Positions 54,679-64,000 of a DNA stretch of 64,000 nucleotides are shown in pieces. A program made the position numbers and the translations under genes. The stretch's first letter is position 1. Every line of letters starts with the position of its first letter. The stretch is from Fictibacillus barbaricus (GTDB taxonomy: Bacteria > Bacillota > Bacilli > Bacillales > Fictibacillaceae), in assembly GCF_014635025.1 (NCBI RefSeq), contig NZ_BMCE01000002.1:62001-126000 (forward strand), given 5' to 3'. The notes under the pieces were generated by a model that saw only the letters and a list, made by a program, of their open reading frames with translations, ran no database searches and was not told the DNA's origin.

Positions 54679-55746
54679 TACTTTTTCTTCAAATATCTTC
54701 TGATTATTAATCAATCTCAAATCGTGAGGGAAATAGTTTAAAGCGATTTTATTATGTTCACAAGCCTTCTTAAAGTCTCTTATTTTATAATAACAAACAG
54801 TTAATTGCAGATGTGGAAGCCACGTCCAAGAAGGTATATGATAATGGCCCATACAATTTTGATCCCATTTTAATTTAGAAGCATATTCATACCAATAAAC
54901 AGCTTTCTTAAGTTCATTCTTTTTATAAAAATGATTTCCTAACCTGCAGCAAATATCTGCACGTGGACGGTCATAGTGAAACGATTTATAGAGTATCTCC
55001 TTTTCTTTTTCAAGATTACCCGTCATTCCATAACAATCTGCTAATTTACCACAAGCAATTATTTTGTCTTCCTTCCATCCTTCTTTATGATTTAAATATA
55101 AAGTATAGAATGTAATGGCTTTTTGAATGTCATGATGACAAAGAAGCTCGTTTGCATAATAAAAGAGATCTCTTGGTGTAAATATTTCGCCTTTTTCTAA
55201 CTGTTTTTCGTAAATAAATAGATTGCGCTTTGATGTATCCGTTCTATCTTTAACATGATGAATGCTGATATCACTGTGGAAAATAGGACCATTTACTTCT
55301 AAATATTCATGAACTGCCCCATTCCATTTAAATTGACAATTGGTTTTAACTAACCTATTTCTTTTTATGATAAAAGAAGGATTATTCATTGAATCTGGGT
55401 TTACTAGATATTTCATGGTAACGGAATTTGTATTTTGTCTTAATTTTCCTTTCAGCTGTTTTAATAACATCCTGTTTTGTGTATTTATCACATCGTCGGC
55501 ATCTAACCACATTGTATATTGTTTAGTAGCGAACCCAAAAGAGTAATTACGGGCAGAACTAAAATGATCTGCCCATTTATAATCATAAATTTTATCTGTA
55601 AATTGACTAGCAATACGCTTGGTTTTGTCATTTGAACCGGTGTCGACGATTATTATTTCATCCATTAAATCGTGTATAGAAGTTAAACATCTACCAATTG
55701 TGTCTTCTTCATTTTTTACAATCATACATAAGCTAATGGTGATCAA
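54658..55746 (-). CDS. family 2 glycosyltransferase with TPR-like C-terminus
   Basis: 362 residues. GT-A domain (about 1-220): ITISLCMIVKNEEDTIGRCL, IIIVDTGSNDKTKRIA and the metal-binding DxD as MWLDADDVIN, then KWNGAVHEYLEV. The C-terminal half is helical with TPR-like pairs (ITFYTLYLNHKEGWKEDKII and AVYWYEYASKLKWDQ). Resembles SunS-type and other peptide/protein glycosyltransferases (GT2-TPR). TTG at 55746 with AAAGGGG 8 nt upstream is preferred. It lies 30 nt downstream of the PTG-repeat protein gene, which suggests that protein is its acceptor (inference). Confidence 0.85.
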   Translation of the reverse strand: MITISLCMIVKNEEDTIGRCLTSIHDLMDEIIIVDTGSNDKTKRIASQFTDKIYDYKWADHFSSARNYSFGFATKQYTMWLDADDVINTQNRMLLKQLKGKLRQNTNSVTMKYLVNPDSMNNPSFIIKRNRLVKTNCQFKWNGAVHEYLEVNGPIFHSDISIHHVKDRTDTSKRNLFIYEKQLEKGEIFTPRDLFYYANELLCHHDIQKAITFYTLYLNHKEGWKEDKIIACGKLADCYGMTGNLEKEKEILYKSFHYDRPRADICCRLGNHFYKKNELKKAVYWYEYASKLKWDQNCMGHYHIPSWTWLPHLQLTVCYYKIRDFKKACEHNKIALNYFPHDLRLINNQKIFEEKVKKTGRL

Positions 55747-55776
55747 GAACGATACCCCTTTCAAAGGTATATCAAA

Positions 55777-56223
55777 TTATAAAGAAATGATCGATGGAAT
55801 ATAATAACCCTTAGGTGAACTAAGTCTCTTAGGATACCCTTTAACACGAAAAACAGGAATAGCTGCTTTTGCTGGTTTCTTTCTGCGCGTGGGTGCATAA
55901 TCTCCGTTTTGCACAAAACGACCACTGAATTCATAGTCTCCAGTTGGAACAAATCCGCCCGTACCGCCAGTCTGTTCAAAATCTCCAGTTGGTACGTAAT
56001 AGCCTATTAAATCAAAGTCTCCAGTTGGTACACATCCACCAGTCGAAACATAGTATCCTGTCCATTTATTTTCTCCAGAAGCTACGTATCCTCCAGTTGG
56101 TACATAATCCCCGGTTAAAATGTAACCTGGGATCTCATTACTATCAGTTGCGAGGTTTTCTTCTAATGGGTTAATAAATCTCTTTCCCAGGGTTCTTTCT
56201 TTTTTACTTTTATTACTTTTCAC
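55777..56223 (-). CDS. Thr/Gly/Tyr repeat protein of unknown family
   Basis: 148 residues, not recognised. A basic start (MKSNKSKKERTLGKRFINPL) is followed by 8-9 irregular 11-14-residue repeats around (Y/F)-V-x-T-G-(D/G) (GYILTGDYVPTGGYVASGEN, GYYVSTGGCVPTGDF, GYYVPTGDFEQTG, GGFVPTGDYEFSG), and a basic tail ending PKGYYIPSIISL. No signal peptide or transmembrane helix. GTG start with AGGAAGTG upstream. It is the first gene of a probable pair with the GT2-TPR enzyme and faces the YkvP/CgeB-like gene. The regular Thr residues would suit O-glycosylation; a spore coat or exosporium role is an inference. Confidence 0.7.
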   Translation of the reverse strand: MKSNKSKKERTLGKRFINPLEENLATDSNEIPGYILTGDYVPTGGYVASGENKWTGYYVSTGGCVPTGDFDLIGYYVPTGDFEQTGGTGGFVPTGDYEFSGRFVQNGDYAPTRRKKPAKAAIPVFRVKGYPKRLSSPKGYYIPSIISL

Positions 56224-56317
56224 TTATTCACTTCCTATTTAATGAGCTTGTATTACATTACTAACATATGAGCTTAACAAAAAATTTGTTCCGAAGTATA
56301 ATCTTTTCTTTCAAAAA

Positions 56318-56349
56318 AAGAGCTTCCACATAACAATGTGGAAGCCCTT
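56318..56349 (-). terminator. terminator of xpt-pbuX
   Basis: GCTTCCACAT, loop AACA, ATGTGGAAGC; the minus-strand exit is TCTTTTTTT. Confidence 0.88.
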
Positions 56350-56359
56350 TCTTTATCTA

Positions 56360-58281
<1,922 letters not shown>

Positions 58282-58291
58282 TTAAAATAAA

Positions 58292-58342
58292 AAAACCGGA
58301 GAACCACTTCTCTCTGTTCGAGTGAAGCAATTCTCCGGTATC
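58292..58342 (-). terminator. riboswitch expression-platform terminator of xpt-pbuX
   Basis: Minus strand ACCGGAGAA ... TTCTCCGGT with an inner CTTCACT/AGTG arm and then TTTTTTTATTTT. It lies between the aptamer and the xpt start. Confidence 0.9.
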
Positions 58343-58404
58343 GTAAACGGAATAAAAACAAGCCAATACACCCTATGAAAAAGGGCGATTGAAATTTTGC
58401 GTCA

Positions 58405-58471
58405 CTCGTAGTCAAACCCTTAACGGGGGTTTGGTAGAAACTTGCAGGCCATATCCCTGCGATTATACGAG
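58405..58471 (-). promoter_or_regulatory. guanine-sensing purine riboswitch aptamer
   Basis: Minus-strand 67-nt aptamer: P1 CTCGTA/TACGAG, then TATAATC, P2 GCAGG.../CCTGC with the loop GATATGG, the invariant AAGTTTCTACC, P3 with loop CCGTTAA, and GACTACGAG. The specificity base in GACTA is C, so it should bind guanine/hypoxanthine/xanthine, not adenine. Ligand binding terminates xpt-pbuX. Confidence 0.96.
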
Positions 58472-58523
58472 CTTATGAAGTTAATTCACATTATACGGTA
58501 AAGCAAACAAAAAGAAAACCTCT

Positions 58524-59942
58524 TTAAGCAGCTTTACTATCATTACTTTTCTTAACTGTATATTTATTAAAGATCGGATACACAATAAATCCTAAGAAAA
58601 ACAAACCAATTCCTAAAGTGAATGTTTTCGCATCCGATGTACCTGAAATAATAACCCAACTCGAGTAGATGAGAGCAAATAATGCAATCGCTCCGTCTCT
58701 TACACGTGATCCTTTGATCTGATCATATGTTTCACCTTTATACACAAGCTTTAAGAAATAAAGAGCTGAGATCAGATACGGTATCAAATAAGCAAGTGTA
58801 GCTGAAGTGGTTAGGAACGCGTAAGCTTCGCCGATTGTACCTGAAATCGTAGAAAAGATAAAAATCTGCGACATGATATTCGTGACAGATAAAGCATTAA
58901 CAGGACTGCCATTCTTATTAACTTTGCCAAAGAATGCTGGAAAAACACCAGATTTTGCAGCTTGATAAGGTACCTCAGAGCTTAACAGAATCCAACCGAG
59001 GGTAGAACCGAATAAAGATATAACAGCTAATAGACCCATGAATGAAGCACCCGTGCTTCCAATTAATTCAGATAGTACATCGACAAATGGTTTGTCTGAC
59101 GTCATTAATACTTCTCTTGGAAGTACATTCATCGTTAATAAAGTAGTGATCATATAAATGCTTAAGGCAATAAGTAAACCAATGATTGTTGCCTTTTTCA
59201 CGTCTCTTTGAGATGAAGCTCTGCCTGACAAGACAACAGCTGACTCAATACCTACAAAGGCCCATAGTGTTGCAATAGCGGCCATGTTGATTTGACTTCC
59301 AATTCCGTGTGAAACACCTGCGTCATCCACTACTGGGAAATAAGCATCGGCAAATAAGGAAGATTCCACCGCGAATAATGCAGCAACAATAAACAACATA
59401 AATCCGATTACTTTTGAAGCGGTCGCAACGAAGTTCAGCTTCCCTGCTCCATTAATACTTTTAACTAGAATAAAATGAGTAAACCAAAGCAATACAGTAC
59501 AAACAATAAATGTAATCAGTTTTCCAAGCTGAATTTCTTGATTTAATACGTTTCCTACTACTTGTGTACTTTGCATCATTGGGAAAAAGGTTGATAAATA
59601 TCCTGCAAAACTCGTGATGATTGCAACGTTGCTTATCCAGTTTGCTACCCAATATCCCCATACCATACTAAAACCAGCTACATTCCCTTTTTTACGGTCC
59701 GAGAATAGTGCTCTAGCATAACTTTGCGGACCTGCAGTGAGCTCTGGTTTTCTGATAGATAAAGAACCAAAAACCAGTGCTATCATCAAAACGCCAAATC
59801 CAGTAACAGCCCAAGCTGCGGTTACTCCTAAAGGGCTTGCTGTTTGAGCTAAAGTATTTGGCAGCATAAATATACCTGATCCTACCATGTTGCCAACAAC
59901 AAATGCGGTTAAGAGCCATACGCTCCAATTGTTTTTTTTCAT
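58524..59942 (-). CDS. APC-family amino acid permease under lysine riboswitch (YvsH-like)
   Basis: 472 residues, about 12-13 helices. WLLTAFVVGNMVGSGIFMLP is the conserved first helix of basic amino acid/polyamine antiporters, FVGIESAVVLSGRA is helix 6, and FGSTLGWILLSSEVPYQAAK is the helix 8 region. ATG 59942 with AGGAGG 9 nt upstream; the longer frame to 59984 starts within the ribosome-site region. The upstream L-box points to lysine uptake or exchange, as for B. subtilis yvsH; substrate is inferred from regulation. Confidence 0.9.
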   Translation of the reverse strand: MKKNNWSVWLLTAFVVGNMVGSGIFMLPNTLAQTASPLGVTAAWAVTGFGVLMIALVFGSLSIRKPELTAGPQSYARALFSDRKKGNVAGFSMVWGYWVANWISNVAIITSFAGYLSTFFPMMQSTQVVGNVLNQEIQLGKLITFIVCTVLLWFTHFILVKSINGAGKLNFVATASKVIGFMLFIVAALFAVESSLFADAYFPVVDDAGVSHGIGSQINMAAIATLWAFVGIESAVVLSGRASSQRDVKKATIIGLLIALSIYMITTLLTMNVLPREVLMTSDKPFVDVLSELIGSTGASFMGLLAVISLFGSTLGWILLSSEVPYQAAKSGVFPAFFGKVNKNGSPVNALSVTNIMSQIFIFSTISGTIGEAYAFLTTSATLAYLIPYLISALYFLKLVYKGETYDQIKGSRVRDGAIALFALIYSSWVIISGTSDAKTFTLGIGLFFLGFIVYPIFNKYTVKKSNDSKAA

Positions 59943-59975
59943 GATGAAAAACCTCCTGTTGATTTTAAGCCAATA

Positions 59976-60008
59976 AAAAAACACGCATGGATAAGCCCAT
60001 ACGTGTTA
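59976..60008 (-). terminator. lysine riboswitch terminator
   Basis: Minus strand AACACGTATGGGCTTATCCATGCGTGTT then TTTTTATT: imperfect stem with T-run between aptamer and start codon. Confidence 0.85.
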
Positions 60009-60020
60009 TAATCAGCTCCC

Positions 60021-60218
60021 CACAATAATCCCTGATAGCTCAACGCAGAAAATTCTGCGACAGTTCTGCACCTATTAAATGCAGCCCCAACGAATTCTTA
60101 TAGTGGACAAGAATCCATTTCGGCATCAATTCCTTTCAAACTGTTCTCATAAGCACCACTTGCCTCTTACAGTTTTACTCTTAATCAACGCGACCTCTAC
60201 CTCACCGAGATTTATGTG
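60021..60218 (-). promoter_or_regulatory. lysine riboswitch (L-box)
   Basis: Minus-strand element with the L-box landmarks: GTGAGGTAGAGGTCGCG, TTAAGAGTAA, GAAAGGAATTGATGCCGAAA, GGGGCTGCATTTAATAGGTG-type P4 region, a P5 stem CGCAGAA/TTCTGCG and GAGCTATCAGGG. P1 closes between 60207-60218 and 60021-60032. Followed by an intrinsic terminator, so it should turn the permease off when lysine is plentiful. Confidence 0.92.
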
Positions 60219-60300
60219 AGGACTTTATATTAAATTCATTCCGAGTTGTAGAATACCAAAAACATTAGATTACGTCAAATGGAAACTTATACCTTTATTC

Positions 60301-61008
60301 TTATTTGTAATCAGAATTTTGTTTTAAGGTGTTATATACTCTCTCTCCGATTAACGCATACCCTTTTTCGTTTGGATGCAGTTTATCAGAAAAATAGACC
60401 TGCTTGTTCTTTTGGATGAATAAATCATCTGTACGAATAAATGCTGTGTTCTTGTGCTTTTTTGTTACTTCTATCGTTGATCGATTCCAATTTAAAACCG
60501 CTTCATTGACAGGGTTCTTATCATTTACTTTGGGATTATATATTCCTAGAATATAAATGGTTTTGGGATTTTTTCGATTTTGTAGTTTACTAATAATTTG
60601 GTTCAAGTTTTTTTTATATATTTCCTCATTTTTATCAAGCTCTTCTTGATTAAATTTTGTTAAATGATCTGTACTTTTTAGAAAATCGTTAGTCCCTATG
60701 TTGATAAAAATAATATCCGACCGTTTAGCTTTTACTGCAATTTCATTGTTTTTTAAGCGTCCAAGTAAATCTGTGCTTGTATCATTAGGGACACCATAAT
60801 CATGAACAATTAATTCTTTATCTGTATCAGTTTCATAGCGATGCTGTACGTCTCCTATATATCCATTATCATTTGTGTCACCTAATCCGTAAGCTAGTGA
60901 GTCACCAAGAGCTGTTACTACCATTTCTTTTTGATTATACGAATATAAAAATAAACCGGCTAATAAAATTGTTAAACACACTGCAATTTGTAATGAACTT
61001 TTTTTCAT
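60301..61008 (-). CDS. SGNH/GDSL hydrolase, membrane-anchored (YpmR-like)
   Basis: 235 residues: N-terminal signal-anchor (KSSLQIAVCLTILLAGLFLY), block I VTALGDSLAYGLGDTNDN with the nucleophile Ser, block III FINIGTNDFL, block V SDKLHPNEKGYALIGERVY with Asp and His. Start ATG 61008 with GGTGG 8 nt upstream. Resembles B. subtilis YpmR, a predicted extracellular lipase/acylhydrolase. Terminator not obvious. Confidence 0.88.
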   Translation of the reverse strand: MKKSSLQIAVCLTILLAGLFLYSYNQKEMVVTALGDSLAYGLGDTNDNGYIGDVQHRYETDTDKELIVHDYGVPNDTSTDLLGRLKNNEIAVKAKRSDIIFINIGTNDFLKSTDHLTKFNQEELDKNEEIYKKNLNQIISKLQNRKNPKTIYILGIYNPKVNDKNPVNEAVLNWNRSTIEVTKKHKNTAFIRTDDLFIQKNKQVYFSDKLHPNEKGYALIGERVYNTLKQNSDYK

Positions 61009-61097
61009 ACTCCTAACCACCAGCTTTCCTGTTGATAAACTAAGCATGTTTAAGTGCAGTTTTTATAGTATTTTGTAATCATACCTGTTTTACAGAA

Positions 61098-61161
61098 CTT
61101 CAAAACCTCGTGAGAAGCTCGTGTAGTCTCTGGTGGGTTCGATTCCCACACGGTCCCGCCA
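61098..61161 (+). pseudogene. 3' part of a selenocysteine-type tRNA (selC relic)
   Basis: CTTCAAAACC (anticodon loop with TCA), a long variable arm (about 61108-61130), T-arm GGTGGGTTCGATTCCCAC, 8-nt acceptor strand ACGGTCCC, discriminator G and encoded CCA. TCA anticodon, long variable arm, eight-base acceptor strand and G73 are features of tRNA-Sec. The matching 5' half (should begin GGGACCGT) and D-arm are absent upstream and the 5' anticodon stem does not pair, so it is a fragment. Confidence 0.65.
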
Positions 61162-61245
61162 ACCCTTATACTTTAAAGAATATATATTTCTTAACTACTT
61201 TGTTGGTCTCCTTCTTGTTAAACATAAAAAAGAGCCCCCCACTTT

Positions 61246-62142
61246 TCAGGAGAGCCGTTTTAAATAGTGATCGTTTAACCATAAGGTTGCCACAGCAATA
61301 AATTTTTCTGCTGCCGGAGGCAGATGTTTCAAGGTTAAACTGCCAATACCAATCCACACAGATTCTTCATCAACAGCCAGAGGTAAAATTTTTACTCCTT
61401 TAGGTATGCTATGCAGAGCTATCTCAGGAAGGATCGCCACTCCCATTCCATTTTTTGCCATCGAAATAATGGCCTGTTCGTCTTCTAAATGGAAGGCTAC
61501 ATCAGGTGTCAATTTCTTCCCTTTAAAAAGTTTATACATGATCTCACGTGTGGAATTTTGCAGTAGGATCTTCTCATCCTTTAACAGCTCAATATATATA
61601 CTATCTTCTTCACTAAGTGGATGAGATTCAGCCATCACACAGAAAAATAGCTCCCTTTTTAAATGAAGAACTTCGAAGCTTTCGGCAGCAGGCAATAACA
61701 TAAAACTAAAATCCACTATACCCTGTGTAATCCATTGTCCCAGTTCTTCCTGCTTTCCTTCCATTATTTCGACTGTAATATGTGGATATTGCTCCATGAA
61801 TTTTTTTGCAATACCTGGAAGCCAGACAGCTGATACTGAAGAAAAACTGCCCAGCCTTACTATGCCAATTTCCAGCCCTTTGATTTCCCCAGCTTCCTGC
61901 CGCATTTTCTCGTTTATGTATAGAATATCTCTTATGTATAAAAGCATTCTTTCTCCGTTAACCGTGAGCTTGATGCCTGTTTTGTTACGTGATAACAAAG
62001 AAAAGCCCATTTCTTTTTCCAGACTGGAAATGGCATGGCTGACACCCGATTGAGATATATTTAGAGCAGCACTTGCTTTTGTCAGGCTCCCAAGCTCCAC
62101 CACTGTATGGAAAATTTCGTACTTCCCAATAGACAAACTCAT
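61246..62142 (-). CDS. LysR-family transcriptional regulator
   Basis: 298 residues. N-terminal winged HTH (GKYEIFHTVVELGSLTKASA, ALNISQSGVSHAISSLEKEM), then a periplasmic-binding-like effector domain (about 90-295: IGIVRLGSFSSVSAVWLPGI). ATG 62142 with AAGAGGGATG; monocistronic. The usual divergent target gene is missing: the upstream flank holds the 128-bp repeat and then the clpP stub. Effector unknown. Confidence 0.9.
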   Translation of the reverse strand: MSLSIGKYEIFHTVVELGSLTKASAALNISQSGVSHAISSLEKEMGFSLLSRNKTGIKLTVNGERMLLYIRDILYINEKMRQEAGEIKGLEIGIVRLGSFSSVSAVWLPGIAKKFMEQYPHITVEIMEGKQEELGQWITQGIVDFSFMLLPAAESFEVLHLKRELFFCVMAESHPLSEEDSIYIELLKDEKILLQNSTREIMYKLFKGKKLTPDVAFHLEDEQAIISMAKNGMGVAILPEIALHSIPKGVKILPLAVDEESVWIGIGSLTLKHLPPAAEKFIAVATLWLNDHYLKRLS

Positions 62143-62233
62143 CCCTCTTCACATTACTTTTTTTCATAATATAACATAAAACATGAATAATTTTCATTAG
62201 TCGACATATATACACAAAGTTCTGTTTCTTGTC

Positions 62234-62361
62234 TGTTGATTTCGACTCCTTGCACTCGCTTTCCGCGTAGGTCAGGGAGACTCCTAGGGGTTATACACCT
62301 GCAGGGTCTCCCTTTACCCGCTTTTCCCGCAGGGGTCTAGCGCCTGCAACGAAGATCAACA
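62234..62361 (+). repeat. ~128-bp Bacillaceae intergenic repeat
   Basis: Starts TGTTGATTTCGACTCC and ends GAAGATCAACA (inverted ends TGTTGAT/GATCAACA) with internal CGCTTTCCGCG, GGGAGACTCC/GGGTCTCCC and CCCGCAGGGGTC. By recall it resembles the abundant GC-rich intergenic repeat of many Bacillaceae genomes. Single copy in this window. Confidence 0.65.
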
Positions 62362-62423
62362 TCTAATGACCTTTAATAGCCATATACAAAAAAAGAGGAC
62401 TGCAGCCCGCAGCCTCTCTCCTT

Positions 62424-62488
62424 CTATTTAGGGTAAATGATTTCATCGATTATACCATATTCTTTCGCTTCTTCTGCACTCATGAAAA
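62424..62488 (-). pseudogene. 3' stub of clpP
   Basis: Minus-strand frame FFMSAEEAKEYGIIDEIIYP-K-stop is the C-terminal end of an ATP-dependent Clp protease proteolytic subunit (MSAEEAKEYGIID). About 21 codons remain. The 5' side is replaced by the sortase operon terminator. Confidence 0.7.
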
Positions 62489-62493
62489 ATAAA

Positions 62494-62522
62494 AAGCAGC
62501 AGAATAAAGAATTCTGCTGCTT
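62494..62522 (-). terminator. terminator of the sortase operon
   Basis: AAGCAGCAGAAT ... ATTCTGCTGCTT, 12 pairs, 5 nt beyond the sortase stop, with TTTTTATTTTT on the minus-strand exit. Confidence 0.92.
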
Positions 62523-62526
62523 ACAA

Positions 62527-63147
62527 CTACGTTAATTTTTTTGAAATTAAGTTTGCGACCAGGATATATCGTTCGGGTGATGCTCCAATGAAATCAAACG
62601 GATAGCAAGTCGAAACCGTTAATGTTGCTCGTGGTTTTGGAACAATAACCGTCCGGTCATCTTTATCGACAATTCGAACATTCTTAACTCTATAGGTAAA
62701 TGTTCCAGTAGAAGTCTCGACAATTAAAAGATCCCCTTTTCCAACTTCACCAAGTTTGCGGAAGACCGTATCCCGATGTCCTGAAAGTACAGAATTATCC
62801 TCTTCCCCTGGTAATACGCTTTGTGCATAATGACCTACGCCTTTTTCCAGTTCTTCTTCATCGGTTCCATGAAAGATTGGGAGTGATGCATCCAGCTTAG
62901 GAATGATTAGCTTACCTATATTTTCACCCTTTGTCGGGCGGTTTAGATAAAGAATTTCCTTTGATTCATCTGGTTCTTGTTCAACAGGTTTTTTGTGAAT
63001 CTCTTTTGCCTCAATCTGTCCGCTTTTGAAAATCAAATACCCTTTTATAAACTTAAAAGCATTAGTGCTGCTAAACCAAGCTCCAAAAAGAATAAAAGCG
63101 ATAGAAAATGTTAGAAGAACAATCCGCAGTTTACTTCTTCGTTTCAT
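62527..63147 (-). CDS. class D sortase
   Basis: Transpeptidase, 206 residues. N-terminal membrane anchor (about 8-30), sortase fold (about 80-206) with His in VLSGHRDTVFRKLGEV, catalytic Cys in ATLTVSTCYPFDFIGASPER and Arg in SPERYIL. No C-terminal membrane helix, as in class D. Its ATG overlaps the stop of the upstream LPxTG protein gene by one base (TAATG), so the two are translationally coupled and enzyme and substrate are a dedicated pair. Confidence 0.93.
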   Translation of the reverse strand: MKRRSKLRIVLLTFSIAFILFGAWFSSTNAFKFIKGYLIFKSGQIEAKEIHKKPVEQEPDESKEILYLNRPTKGENIGKLIIPKLDASLPIFHGTDEEELEKGVGHYAQSVLPGEEDNSVLSGHRDTVFRKLGEVGKGDLLIVETSTGTFTYRVKNVRIVDKDDRTVIVPKPRATLTVSTCYPFDFIGASPERYILVANLISKKLT

Positions 63148-64000
63148 TAGATGTTTTTCACTCTCAATCGTCTAAACAGGAAGAAACCGGCTGCTACAAC
63201 CCCAATTCCAACGATCATATTTTCAACGTAATCTGTAGACGTTTTAGGCAGTTCTCCACCTTTTATCGTTTTTACTGGTGGTTTTGCTGAAGTTGGCATT
63301 TCTTTTACAATCTTTTCAACTTCTTGAATGTCTTTCCCTGTTTCTTGAATCATCTCTGACCCAATCATCTCTGCTGTGATACGAAGATCAGCTAGCAGTT
63401 CACCATTTATGTTGTAGATTTCCATGATTAAGTCATTACCATTTGTAGTTTCCATTGTCATCAATGCTTCCATTGAAAGTGGCTGTTTTTGACCGTCCAC
63501 TACAAGATAATATTTAGTCTCAATTTGTAAAAGCTGCTTCATTTCTGAAAAAATGTCAAATATCTCAGCAATTTGTTCAGCAGAAAGTTCCTCGGCTGTT
63601 TCAAATTCCTCAAACGCCATCATTCTCTCACTAAGCGCCATCATTTGGTCAAGAAAAGCTGGGTCTTCCCAGTTGAGAGATTCGAAATGGGCAAAAAGCT
63701 TTTCCATCTCTTCCTCAGTTAGATCAATTTGAGTAAACAAGTCTGAAATTTCTTCTTCGATGTTTTCTTCACCGTTAATATAAAAATCAACAGCCCACTC
63801 CAGATCTTCAATATACTCATAATTTTCTAGCGCATCATCATTTTCTTTTAATAACGCCTCTAAATCTTCGATTGATCCTAAGTTATAGTCTTTTAACAAT
63901 TGTTGAAGATTCTCGTCATTTATAGGAGTACCTTCCCAATCGTCACCATTAATATAAAGATCTACAGCCCACTCAAGATCCTCAATGTATTCATAGTTAT
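63147..64000 (-). CDS. processed acidic surface protein, LPxTG-type sortase substrate (5' end outside window)
   Basis: Partial: the frame is open through position 64000. Very acidic, with a duplicated 58-residue unit (NYEYIEDLEWAVDFYINGEE and a second copy with DLYINGDDWEGTP further upstream), a helical acidic middle and a C-terminal sorting signal: LPKTS at about 30 residues from the end, a hydrophobic helix (MIVGIGVVAAGFFLF) and RRLRVKN. Matches the Bacillaceae 'processed acidic surface protein' type that travels with class D sortases. Function unknown. Confidence 0.85.
   Translation of the reverse strand, partial: NYEYIEDLEWAVDLYINGDDWEGTPINDENLQQLLKDYNLGSIEDLEALLKENDDALENYEYIEDLEWAVDFYINGEENIEEEISDLFTQIDLTEEEMEKLFAHFESLNWEDPAFLDQMMALSERMMAFEEFETAEELSAEQIAEIFDIFSEMKQLLQIETKYYLVVDGQKQPLSMEALMTMETTNGNDLIMEIYNINGELLADLRITAEMIGSEMIQETGKDIQEVEKIVKEMPTSAKPPVKTIKGGELPKTSTDYVENMIVGIGVVAAGFFLFRRLRVKNI

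Noticed and set aside
61098-61161. Intact tRNA gene
   Set aside because: The 3' half is perfect, but no 5' acceptor strand or D-arm is found upstream, so only a relic is claimed.

Overview
This 64 kb window comes from an endospore-forming member of the Bacillaceae (Bacillus/Fictibacillus-like). The DNA is AT-rich, with strong AAGGAGG ribosome sites and frequent TTG/GTG starts. It carries two gerA-type germinant receptor operons, a CdaS-type sporulation diadenylate cyclase, a LysM/GH18 spore-lytic enzyme, a YkvP/CgeB-like spore glycosyltransferase, RsbR-type stressosome and Mn-catalase genes, a guanine riboswitch before xpt-pbuX and a lysine riboswitch before an amino acid permease. I see no rRNA, intact tRNA, CRISPR array, transposase or prophage block. 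The assignment is inferred from gene content only.

Layout. 0-4 kb: a sigma-54 activator, a lone sulfotransferase and decayed coding DNA that includes an epoxide hydrolase relic. 4-10.4 kb: a sporulation/germination block (gerA-gerC-gerB behind a good sigma-G-type promoter, then a LysM-GH18 cortex-lytic-type gene broken by one missing base, then cdaS). 10.6-18.3 kb: small single-gene units (DUF2277, small membrane or secreted proteins, AraC regulator, SGNH esterase with a leader ORF, VOC proteins, SRPBCC, MazG, LOG-like, D-cysteine desulfhydrase) with many intergenic repeats and gene stubs. 18.3-27.2 kb: a PEP synthase/rifampicin phosphotransferase homologue and a second germinant receptor operon of five genes (A-D-B-B-C). 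27.2-34.2 kb: accessory genes, including a cysteine-rich NucA/NucB-domain secreted protein and a 16-repeat YadA-head/Peptidase_G2/SHOCT protein. 34.2-38.7 kb: a GAF-GAF-PAS-GGDEF-EAL protein in an apparent operon with a TPP enzyme. 39-53 kb: secreted subtilase, HIT, DinB, LysE, lysoplasmalogenase, WrbA, VOC, RsbR-like, Mn catalase, a WGxxGxxG-type lipoprotein, DUF3231 and a secreted 5'-nucleotidase. 53-56.3 kb: two glycosyltransferases and a Thr/Gly/Tyr repeat protein, possibly a spore-surface glycoprotein locus. 56.3-62.2 kb: riboswitch-controlled purine and lysine transport genes, an SGNH hydrolase and a LysR regulator. 62.2-64 kb: a Bacillaceae intergenic repeat, a clpP stub, and a class D sortase with its acidic LPxTG substrate, which runs off the window.

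The strongest unexplained signal is a dispersed intergenic repeat. It consists of a hairpin flanked by TTCAATAAAAA on the left and GCACCCGATTGTTGAATAA on the right. Every copy I recognise has the same orientation, and read on the minus strand each full copy is an intrinsic terminator. One copy lies exactly at the truncation point of a ridA relic. Other points of interest are the high density of gene stubs (epoxide hydrolase, VOC, ridA, DUF1801, clpP and the 3' part of a selenocysteine-type tRNA) and two genes broken by single-base deletions, which could be real or sequence errors.
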